Shown: positions 1-5,510 of the stretch, piece by piece
Numbering within the stretch: the stretch's first letter is position 1
Layout of the letters: each line of letters opens with the position of its first letter
Translations under genes and position numbers: made by a program
Origin: an uncultured Lachnospiraceae bacterium
GTDB taxonomy: Bacteria; Bacillota; Clostridia; Lachnospirales; Lachnospiraceae
Reading direction: 5' to 3'
NCBI GenBank assembly: GCA_902767065.1
Contig: CACXFW010000199.1
Coordinates: forward strand, 1-5,644
Length of the DNA stretch: 5,644 nt
The notes under the pieces: generated by a model
Seen by the model: only the letters and a program-made list of their open reading frames with translations
What the model was told of the DNA's origin: nothing
The model's database searches: none

Positions 1-44
1 TGAAGAATTCTATTCGGCAATAGATTTCGTTCGCGAGTATAAGA
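1..44. repeat. Partial copy (3' part) of a dispersed hairpin element
   Basis: These 44 bases are identical to 5577-5620. Positions 5-28 form an imperfect hairpin: GAA pairs with TTC, then one T-T mismatch, then TCTATT pairs with AATAGA around a CGGC loop. Bases 36-44 (AGTATAAGA) match the 3' closing arm of the complete copy at 5511-5620. The matching 5' arm would lie outside the window, upstream of base 1. Identity ends exactly at base 44. This is most likely a small non-coding interspersed element rather than a gene end. One frame through it is open, but it runs on out of frame into the first gene. Confidence 0.75.
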
Positions 45-55
45 AACGATCGTTT
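44..55. repeat. 12-bp perfect palindrome before the first gene
   Basis: AAACGATCGTTT is a perfect palindrome. It starts at the last base of the repeat copy and ends a few bases before the ribosome binding site. It could be a protein-binding site or chance; no promoter is visible beside it. Confidence 0.3.
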
Positions 56-58
56 ATT

Positions 59-64
59 AAGGAG
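59..64 (+). promoter_or_regulatory. Ribosome binding site of the Wzt-Glf fusion
   Basis: AAGGAG lies 8 bases before the ATG at 73. A GTG at 64 is also in frame, but it overlaps this site and has no site of its own, so ATG 73 is the preferred start. Confidence 0.75.
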
Positions 65-72
65 TGGGCTGT

Positions 73-2004
73 ATGTCAGAAAATATCATCGATGTCGACC
101 ATCTGTCGATCCGCTTTAACCTTGGCAATGTGAAGGTCAACAATCTGAAAGAATATACGATCAAGCGGCTGAAGCATGAGCTCACCTTCCAGGAGTTTCT
201 TGCGCTGAAGGACGTTGACCTGCATGTGAAGAAGGGCGAGGCGTGGGGACTGATCGGGACAAATGGCTCCGGCAAGAGTACGCTTCTGAAAACGATCACC
301 GGTATTCTGAAGCCCTACAAGGGGCAGGTGCGGGTGCGCGGGAAGATCGCGCCGATGATTGAGCTCGGCGCCGGATTTGACCAGGAGCTGACCGCGCGGG
401 AGAACATTTTTCTCAACGGTGCGGTCCTGGGCCATTCCAGGAAGTTCATGGAAGAGCATTTTGACGAGATCGTGGAGTTCGCCGAGCTGGAGCGGTTCCT
501 GAATTCTCCGATCAAGAATTATTCCTCCGGGATGAAAGCGCGGCTGGGCTTCTCCGTCGCGACCATGGTGGATCCGGACATCCTGATCTGCGACGAGGTT
601 CTGGCGGTGGGCGACGCGAATTTCCGCAAGCGCTGCAGCGAGCGCATGCAGCAGATGCTGTCCGGCGGAACGACGCTTTTGTATGTGTCGCACGATATTG
701 AATCCGTCAAGCAGCTTTGCGACCATGTCCTGTGGCTGGACCACGGGGAGGTGCTGATGGCCGGGGATCCGGAGACGGTATGTGACGCGTATTCAACCAG
801 GCTGGATAAGGTGTATTCCTTCCGCCGCAAACTGGAACAGGATAAGGAGCAGATGGAACGGGGAGAGTATGTGGATTATCTGGTCGTCGGCGCGGGGCTT
901 TTCGGCTCTGTCTTCGCGCATGAGGCCAGGAAAGCGGGAAAGAAAGTCGCGGTGATCGAGAAGAGGGATCACATCGGCGGGAACATTTACACACAGAAGA
1001 TGGGCGGGATCAATGTGCACAGGTACGGCGCCCATATTTTCCATACTTCGGACCGGAAGGTCTGGGATTATGTGAACCGGTTTGCGGAGTTTAACCAGTA
1101 TATCAACGCGCCTGTCGCAAGGTATAAGGATGAGCTTTACAACCTTCCGTTCAATATGAATACCTTCTCGAAGATGTGGGGCGTGGTGACGCCGGAGGAG
1201 GCCCGGGCGAAGATTCAGGAGCAGATCCGGGAGCTTGCCATTACCGAGCCGAAGAATCTGGAGGAGCAGGCGCTCTCGCTGGTGGGCCGGGATGTGTACG
1301 AGAAGCTGGTGAAGGGATACACGGAAAAACAGTGGGGAAGAGACTGCAAGGACCTGCCGGCATTTATCATCCGGCGGCTGCCGCTTCGTTTTATCTATGA
1401 CAATAACTATTTCACGGACCGGTATCAGGGGATCCCGATCGGGGGGTATACGCAGATCGCGGAGAAGCTGCTGGCGGGCGTTCCGACGCTTTTGAATACC
1501 TCCTGGAAGGAGTACAGCACCCGGCATCCGGACAGCTACGGCAAGGTGATCTTCACCGGCCCGATCGATGAGTACTTTGACTATTCCCTCGGACGTCTGC
1601 AGTTCAGGACGGTGCGGTTTGAAACCGAGGTGCTGGAGACGGACAATTATCAGGGGAACGCGGTCGTCAATTATACGGAACGGGAGGTTCCGTGGACCCG
1701 GATCATCGAGCACAAGTGGTTTGAGTTCGGGAAGGATGCCTCCGGAAATGACATTCCGGGGACGGTGATCTCGAAGGAATTTTCCATGGAATGGGAACCC
1801 GGCATGGAACCGTATTATCCGGTCAATGACGACGTGAACGGGAATCTGTACGGAAAGTACCGGGAACTGGCGCAGAAGGAAGAAAATGTGATCTTCGGCG
1901 GAAGGCTCGGGACCTATCAGTATTACAATATGGATCAGGTGATTGCCAACGCCCTGAGCCTGTGTGAGAAGGAGCTTGGCCGGCGGGTGACGCTGAAGCG
2001 CTAA
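73..2004 (+). CDS. Fusion: Wzt-type polysaccharide-export ABC ATPase + UDP-galactopyranose mutase
   Basis: The product is 643 residues. Residues 1 to about 245 are a Wzt/TagH-like ATPase, which with a Wzm permease exports lipid-linked polysaccharide across the cytoplasmic membrane. Visible motifs are Walker A GTNGSGKST (62-70), signature YSSGM (150-154), Walker B ILICDE (170-175) and the H-loop His207. There is no C-terminal carbohydrate-binding domain. After a short charged linker (about 246-266), residues 267-643 form a full-length Glf, a flavoenzyme that converts UDP-galactopyranose to UDP-galactofuranose. Its motifs are the FAD loop GAGLFG (273-278), RYGAHIFHT (317-325), KQWGRD (419-424), LPLRF (436-440, likely substrate Arg439), GRLQFRT (507-513, likely Arg512) and GRLGTYQYYNMD (610-621). 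Neither half is truncated and the frame is unbroken, so it is a real fusion or a very clean in-frame joining. Asn619 stands where the family usually has Asp. Separate wzt and glf genes sit together in galactan export loci, which supports the role. The domain calls are secure; activity is inferred. Confidence 0.93.
   Translation: MSENIIDVDHLSIRFNLGNVKVNNLKEYTIKRLKHELTFQEFLALKDVDLHVKKGEAWGLIGTNGSGKSTLLKTITGILKPYKGQVRVRGKIAPMIELGAGFDQELTARENIFLNGAVLGHSRKFMEEHFDEIVEFAELERFLNSPIKNYSSGMKARLGFSVATMVDPDILICDEVLAVGDANFRKRCSERMQQMLSGGTTLLYVSHDIESVKQLCDHVLWLDHGEVLMAGDPETVCDAYSTRLDKVYSFRRKLEQDKEQMERGEYVDYLVVGAGLFGSVFAHEARKAGKKVAVIEKRDHIGGNIYTQKMGGINVHRYGAHIFHTSDRKVWDYVNRFAEFNQYINAPVARYKDELYNLPFNMNTFSKMWGVVTPEEARAKIQEQIRELAITEPKNLEEQALSLVGRDVYEKLVKGYTEKQWGRDCKDLPAFIIRRLPLRFIYDNNYFTDRYQGIPIGGYTQIAEKLLAGVPTLLNTSWKEYSTRHPDSYGKVIFTGPIDEYFDYSLGRLQFRTVRFETEVLETDNYQGNAVVNYTEREVPWTRIIEHKWFEFGKDASGNDIPGTVISKEFSMEWEPGMEPYYPVNDDVNGNLYGKYRELAQKEENVIFGGRLGTYQYYNMDQVIANALSLCEKELGRRVTLKR
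844..873 (+). promoter_or_regulatory. Possible internal ribosome binding sites and starts for a free Glf
   Basis: Two in-frame starts sit in the linker just before the mutase half. ATG 853 (residue 261) is preceded by AAGGAG at 844-849, a tight 3-base gap. GTG 871 (residue 267) is preceded by GGGGAG at 860-865 with a 5-base gap. Either would give a protein starting just before the FAD loop, as free-standing Glf proteins do. This may be a relic of the separate gene or a working second start. Confidence 0.3.
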
Positions 2005-2006
2005 AG

Positions 2007-2125
2007 GCGCCGGGCCGGTCAATGCGCCGGGCCGGCAGATGCGCCGTAGCGGTCAACGCGCCGTAGCGGTCGATGCGACGGGCGGGTCGATGCGTCGTAG
2101 TCTTCGATGCGAAGTATCGGCAAAT
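2007..2125. repeat. Seven tandem copies of a degenerate 17-bp unit
   Basis: Starting two bases after the first gene's stop codon, seven contiguous 17-base units follow without spacers: 2007, 2024, 2041, 2058, 2075, 2092 and 2109. All begin GCG; units 3 to 4 read GCGCCGTAGCGGTCRAY. Units 1-4 are the most alike, and units 5-7 drift progressively. The array ends at 2125, one base before the hairpin element at 2127. No stable reading frame or T-rich tract is present. Function is unknown; it may be slippage-derived spacer DNA or a binding-site array. Confidence 0.8.
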
Positions 2126-2126
2126 G

Positions 2127-2291
2127 GTAATTATTCAGCACCCCCTGGAATTGCTCATGATCCAGTCAGATAAGCTTGCTTATCTGACGGATCTGAGCGG
2201 TTCCAAGGGGCGGACAAGCGGTGAAACCGCTCTGTCCGCCCACAGCGAAGAACACGAAGTGTTCTGAGCAATGAGGGTGCTGAATAGTTAC
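2127..2291 (+). other. Multi-hairpin intergenic element (candidate structured RNA or miniature mobile element)
   Basis: The two ends pair over 17 positions: 2127-2143 with 2275-2291, including one G-U pair. Inside are three arms. Arm 1 (2144-2208) is a very long hairpin whose tip TCAGATAAG/CTTATCTGA (2166-2174/2179-2187) has a CTTG loop. It continues outward through GATCC/GGATC and TGCTCA/TGAGCG, with single-base bulges at 2158, 2164 and 2206. Arm 2 (2208-2241) pairs GGGCGGACA with TGTCCGCCC, then AGCGGT with ACCGCT around a GAA loop, with one bulged C at 2232. Arm 3 (2249-2265) is AGAACAC/GTGTTCT with a GAA loop. G-U pairs at 2131-2287, 2151-2200 and 2152-2199 exist only if the + strand is the RNA, which favours this orientation. 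Terminal inverted repeats also fit a small mobile element; no target-site duplication is obvious. A T-run at 2296-2300 follows the outer stem, so it could also stop transcription from the upstream gene. Confidence 0.72.
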
Positions 2292-2295
2292 GACG
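2275..2295 (+). repeat. 3' end motif of the multi-hairpin element, copy 1
   Basis: The 3' closing arm contains TGAATAGTTACGA (2281-2293). A near copy, TGAATAGTAACGA, lies about 53 bases downstream, differing at one base and also preceded by a G-rich run and GCTG-like bases. Confidence 0.55.
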
Positions 2296-2326
2296 TTTTT
2301 AAGGCGGGGATACAGACACAGGGCGG

Positions 2327-2348
2327 CGGGGCTGTGAATAGTAACGAA
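2327..2348 (+). repeat. 3' end motif of the multi-hairpin element, copy 2
   Basis: GGGGCTGTGAATAGTAACGA repeats the end motif of the element at 2127-2291 with few changes. No matching 5' arm or inner hairpins are seen between the two copies, so this may be the remnant of a second, mostly deleted element, or a shared recognition sequence. Confidence 0.5.
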
Positions 2349-2361
2349 AGCATTTCAAAGT

Positions 2362-2391
2362 GTGACGCTTCTGAGCTTTTTGTGTGATATT
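2362..2391 (+). promoter_or_regulatory. Weak candidate promoter for the flavin-barrel gene
   Basis: GTGACG (2362-2367) resembles a -35 box (4 of 6) and GATATT (2386-2391) a -10 box (4 of 6), 18 bases apart. The -10 box carries an upstream TGT that would act as an extended -10. It lies in the only A+T-richer part of the intergenic region. This is a guess by eye. Confidence 0.3.
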
Positions 2392-2405
2392 GTTGAACTA
2401 ACAAT
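2389..2405. promoter_or_regulatory. Inverted repeat, candidate operator
   Basis: ATTGTT and AACAAT flank the 5-base centre GAACT, a perfect 6-bp dyad with 11-bp half-site spacing. It overlaps the 3' end of the candidate -10 box and the likely transcription start. That placement suits a dimeric repressor, for example MarR- or TetR-like, but no regulator gene is in view. It could instead be a small RNA hairpin. Confidence 0.35.
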
Positions 2406-2506
2406 CTAAAATGGTGAAGTCTCCGGCGGATGCCGCGCTCACGAAGCCAGAGGCAGCGGAAGCTGCCGCGCGCAGAGGCCAGGTCTTGTCGGCGGCGGAA
2501 TGGAAA

Positions 2507-2512
2507 AGGAGG
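2507..2512 (+). promoter_or_regulatory. Ribosome binding site of the flavin-barrel gene
   Basis: AGGAGG lies 10 bases before ATG 2523. The frame extends upstream to 2430, but that stretch contains this site and encodes an Arg-rich, unstructured-looking peptide, so 2523 is the start. Confidence 0.8.
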
Positions 2513-2522
2513 TTTATCTGTT

Positions 2523-3395
2523 ATGGAAGTCAAAAGGATCAGCATTCGTGAAGCGAAGAAGCGTATCAAGAGTGATCCGGAGCTTAGCAAGATGCTGGTT
2601 CGCAGCGGATGGAAGGAGATCGCGCTCGACCTTGATGGAGACGGGATGGCGGATGTGTCATTTTCCGCTGAAAAGCCCGGAAGAAAGATTGATACGATGG
2701 CGGTTGATCTGAGTGGAAACGGAGAATACAATCTCTATCTGCATGATCTTGACGGCAACGGAATTCCGGATCTCGTTCTGCTGGCTGAGGATGGAGCGGA
2801 AGAGAGAGCGGTTGTCGCCTTTGGCGGAGAGGTCGAGCTGGGCTTTGTCAATCTTGGCGTCAAGATCGCGAACCTGCTGGTTGCAGAGGACTTTATGAAC
2901 CGGGAGCTGGGGATTTCCCTGGCAGACCTGGCCGCGTACCTGAAGCTTCATGCTGCGGCCATGCTGCTTGAGCTTGATAAGCGGGCAAACGCGCAGGGAA
3001 TCGACAGGGTCTACTATTATCTGAATGATGCCGGAACCTACTACCTGGCAACTGTTGACGGGACGAAACCGAGGGTCAGGCCGTTCGGGACGATTCTCAT
3101 CGACGATGGAAAGCTGTACATCCAGACAGGAAAATCGAAGGCCGTATCGAAGCAGATCAGCCAGAATCCGTTTGTGGAGATCAGCGCCAGCATGAATAAC
3201 GGAACCTGGCTTCGCGTTGAGGCAAAGCTCGTGGAGGACGACAGCCACGATGTCAAGGTGAAGATGCTTGAGAAGATGCCGGCCCTGAAGGCGATGTACA
3301 GCGCGGACGATGACAATATGCAGATGTTTTATCTGAAGGATGCGAAGGCGACCTTCTGCTCCTTTACCGCACAGCCGGAGGAAGTCACCTTCTGA
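2523..3395 (+). CDS. Calcium-loop / PNPOx-like flavin split-barrel fusion protein
   Basis: The product is 290 residues with no signal peptide or membrane segment, so it is probably cytoplasmic. A charged N-terminus (1-30) leads into three Asp/Asn-rich loops of the calcium-binding DxDGDG kind: DLDGDGMAD (36-44), DLSGNGEYN (62-70) and DLDGNGIPD (75-83). The middle (about 100-160) looks helical and is not recognised. Residues about 160-290 are a complete pyridoxamine-phosphate-oxidase-like barrel: YYLATVDGTKPRVRPFG (173-189), KLYIQTG (197-203), a Lys-Gln-containing turn, NPFVEIS (215-221), WLRVEAK (229-235) and FYLKDAKATFCSF (269-281). In Clostridia this barrel is normally a free protein of about 130-140 residues that binds FMN. 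The reaction here is unknown; a flavin reductase or stress-related role is only a guess. The alkyl sulfatase gene follows 91 bases downstream, possibly in the same transcript. The barrel call is strong; calcium binding is inferred. Confidence 0.88.
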   Translation: MEVKRISIREAKKRIKSDPELSKMLVRSGWKEIALDLDGDGMADVSFSAEKPGRKIDTMAVDLSGNGEYNLYLHDLDGNGIPDLVLLAEDGAEERAVVAFGGEVELGFVNLGVKIANLLVAEDFMNRELGISLADLAAYLKLHAAAMLLELDKRANAQGIDRVYYYLNDAGTYYLATVDGTKPRVRPFGTILIDDGKLYIQTGKSKAVSKQISQNPFVEISASMNNGTWLRVEAKLVEDDSHDVKVKMLEKMPALKAMYSADDDNMQMFYLKDAKATFCSFTAQPEEVTF

Positions 3396-3471
3396 GCGGA
3401 TCCTGATGATGAAACCTTAAACCGGCTGCATAAGCTGCGGCCTGGAAAAGTGGCAACGATGAGAAAAGAAT

Positions 3472-3477
3472 AGGAGG
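3472..3477 (+). promoter_or_regulatory. Ribosome binding site deciding a TTG start
   Basis: AGGAGG lies 9 bases before TTG 3487. An ATG at 3480 is only 2 bases from the site and in another frame that closes early, and a TGA at 3481 blocks any earlier in-frame start. TTG 3487 is therefore the best start and keeps the whole signal peptide. Confidence 0.75.
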
Positions 3478-3486
3478 AAATGAGTT

Positions 3487-5472
3487 TTGCGCAGATTCAG
3501 AAGAATAAGACAAACCTGTACCCTGGCCATGACAGCGGCGATGGTCGTGTCATGCACCGCAATGGCGGAGGAAGGAACCGGCCTGAATCCGGATACGAAA
3601 GAGCCAACACAGTATACGATTGACGCGAATAATGAGGTTTACGCCCTGCTTGATTTTGAAGATGAGCGCGAGCTGGAGAATGCACAGCGCGGCCTGATCG
3701 CGGCTCCGGACAGCCTGGTGATCAAGACGGACACCGGAAAGGTGGCGTGGAGCCAGGATGCTTATGCGTTTCTGGATGAAGAAGCGCCTGACAGCGCGAA
3801 TCCCAGCCTGTGGAGAAACACGCAGCTCAACCATGTCTATGGCCTGTTCGAAGTGATGGACGGGATCTATCAGGTCAGGGGATATGACATGTCCAATATT
3901 ACCTTCATCAAGGGAAACACCGGCTGGATTATCTATGATCCGCTGATGACGGTAGAGTGCGCGCAGGCGGCGTTCGAGCTTTTGAAGGAGAATGTGGGGG
4001 ATTATCCGGTAAAGGCAATTCTCTATTCCCATTCTCACGTAGACCATTTCGGCGGCGTGGAAGGAATTGTGTCAGAGGATCAGGTGGAGAAAGAGGGAAT
4101 CCTGATTATCGCTCCGGAGGGGTTTGAAGAGCATGCAGTGAGCGAGAATGTCTATGCGGGAACAGCCATGGGCAGACGCGCCAGCTATCAGTACGGCACT
4201 TTGCTTCAGCCCGGAGAGAAGGGGGCTTTGTGCATCGGAATCGGCATGGGACAGTCCCATGGAACGACATCCTACATTTCCCCGAATACGATTATTTCCG
4301 AGACGGGGCAGAGGATGGTTGTAGACGGCGTGATCATGGAGTTCCAGCTCACGCCCGGAACGGAAGCCCCGGCCGAGATGAACACCTGGTTCCCGCAGAA
4401 GAAGGCGCTGTGGATGGCGGAAAACTGCACGGGAACCCTGCATAACCTGTATACGCTCAGAGGCGCGGAGGTGCGCGACGGACAGGCATGGGCAAACTTC
4501 CTGATGGAGACCCTGAAGCTGTACGGCAAAGATGTTGAGGTGGTGTTCCAGGCGCATAACTGGCCGCACTGGGACAATGCGAATATTGTGGAGTACGTCC
4601 TCAATACTGCAGCCGCCTATAAGTTCATTAACGATCAGACGCTTCTGTACCTGAACGAGGGATACACCAGCACTGAGATCGCGAACATGATCGAGCTCCC
4701 GGAGGAGCTGAAGAAGAACTGGTACACCAGGCAGTATTATGGAACGGTCGCTCACAACTCCAAGGCGGTATACCAGAAGTATATGGGCTGGTATGACGCG
4801 AATCCGATTCATCTGGGAGAGCTGGAGCCGACAGAGCGCGCGAAGAAATTCGTGGAATACCTGGGCGATGTGGACGAAGTGCTCCGCAAGGCCAGGGAAG
4901 ACTATGACAAGGGAGAGTACCAGTGGGTTGCGGAGATCACCGACATGCTGGTCTTTGCGGATCCGCAGAATCAGGACGCCCGCTATCTGTGCGCGGATGC
5001 TCTGGAACAGCTCGCGTACCAGGCGGAAAGCGGAACCTGGAGAAACGCTTATCTGTGCGCGGCGCAGGAGCTTCGGTTTGGCACCAATACGGATCCGGCT
5101 ACCCGCGCGACCACGAGCGGCGGGATTACGTCCCATATGACGCCGGAAATGATTCTGCAGTATCTTGGGATCTATACCGACAGCAATAAGATTGAATACC
5201 TGTCCTTTACGGCGAATATCATCCTTCCGGAGGCTTCCTATGTCCTGGCGGTGAAGAACGGGGTTGTTCTTTATGAGAAGGGGAACCTCCATGAGAAGGC
5301 GGACGCCACATGGACGACCACAAGACAGGGGCTGTTCGCCATTGCGCAGAACAATCAGGACGGAATCAATTCCCTGGTTACGCAGGAAGGCGACACCACG
5401 CTGCTTGAGCGTCTGATGGAAGGAAATGTCGCGGCGGATATGGATATGTTTTTCCATATCATTGAACCGTAA
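3487..5472 (+). CDS. Secreted alkyl sulfatase (type III, zinc beta-lactamase fold; SdsA1/YjcS/BDS1 family)
   Basis: The product is 661 residues, the usual family length. The family hydrolyses alkyl sulfate esters such as dodecyl sulfate to the alcohol plus sulfate with a two-zinc centre. The N-terminus is a signal: Arg-rich 1-9, hydrophobic 10-22. VVSC at 20-23 suggests a lipoprotein anchored at Cys23; cleavage after AMA (25-27) is the alternative. The catalytic domain carries HSHVDH (182-187) as metal ligands, Glu293 in TPGTEAPAEM, Glu312 in WMAEN and His357 in FQAHNWPHW. The spacing between these ligands fits the SdsA1 ligand set as I recall it. Residues about 373-530 match the alkyl-sulfatase dimerisation domain (QYYGTVAHN, KYMGWYDANP, EDYDKGEYQWVAEI, ADALEQLAYQAESGTWRN). 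Residues about 540-661 match the SCP2-like C-terminal domain that shapes the hydrophobic pocket. Gly316 in ENCTGTLHN replaces a His I recall as common there. Family assignment is very secure; the natural substrate is unknown. Confidence 0.95.
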   Translation: MRRFRRIRQTCTLAMTAAMVVSCTAMAEEGTGLNPDTKEPTQYTIDANNEVYALLDFEDERELENAQRGLIAAPDSLVIKTDTGKVAWSQDAYAFLDEEAPDSANPSLWRNTQLNHVYGLFEVMDGIYQVRGYDMSNITFIKGNTGWIIYDPLMTVECAQAAFELLKENVGDYPVKAILYSHSHVDHFGGVEGIVSEDQVEKEGILIIAPEGFEEHAVSENVYAGTAMGRRASYQYGTLLQPGEKGALCIGIGMGQSHGTTSYISPNTIISETGQRMVVDGVIMEFQLTPGTEAPAEMNTWFPQKKALWMAENCTGTLHNLYTLRGAEVRDGQAWANFLMETLKLYGKDVEVVFQAHNWPHWDNANIVEYVLNTAAAYKFINDQTLLYLNEGYTSTEIANMIELPEELKKNWYTRQYYGTVAHNSKAVYQKYMGWYDANPIHLGELEPTERAKKFVEYLGDVDEVLRKAREDYDKGEYQWVAEITDMLVFADPQNQDARYLCADALEQLAYQAESGTWRNAYLCAAQELRFGTNTDPATRATTSGGITSHMTPEMILQYLGIYTDSNKIEYLSFTANIILPEASYVLAVKNGVVLYEKGNLHEKADATWTTTRQGLFAIAQNNQDGINSLVTQEGDTTLLERLMEGNVAADMDMFFHIIEP

Positions 5473-5510
5473 TCATCCGGCCTGAAGACCTGCGCCCATC
5501 CGGGCGGCAG
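5473..5510. other. Short spacer after the sulfatase gene with a GC-rich hairpin
   Basis: TGCGCCC (5491-5497) pairs with GGGCGGCA (5502-5509) around ATCC, with one bulged G. There is no T-run after it, so it is not a convincing intrinsic terminator. Nothing else is recognised here; bases 5621-5644 at the window end also hold nothing recognisable. Confidence 0.4.

Noticed and set aside
793..2022. Long open frame on the - strand opposite the Glf half
   Set aside because: It mirrors the codon bias of the GC-rich + strand gene, has no recognisable domain, and the + strand protein is an unmistakable family member.
2007..2125. CRISPR array
   Set aside because: The 17-base units are contiguous and degenerate with no unique spacers and no cas genes nearby.
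2073..2267. Small + strand open frame through the repeats and hairpins
   Set aside because: It has no ribosome binding site and its sequence is fully explained by the tandem units and the paired arms.
2127..2291. tRNA, group II intron or other known RNA
   Set aside because: Although branched, it is far longer than a tRNA and lacks an acceptor end and anticodon arm; no domain V-like hairpin or intron-encoded protein is present.
2430..2522. Upstream extension of the flavin-barrel protein
   Set aside because: It would place the AGGAGG site inside the coding region and add an Arg-rich stretch unlike the rest of the protein.
4072..5457. Long open frame on the - strand opposite the sulfatase
   Set aside because: Same reason: the antisense shadow of a strongly conserved + strand gene, with no recognisable motif.
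5491..5509. Intrinsic terminator after the sulfatase gene
   Set aside because: A seven-pair GC hairpin exists but no T-run follows it.
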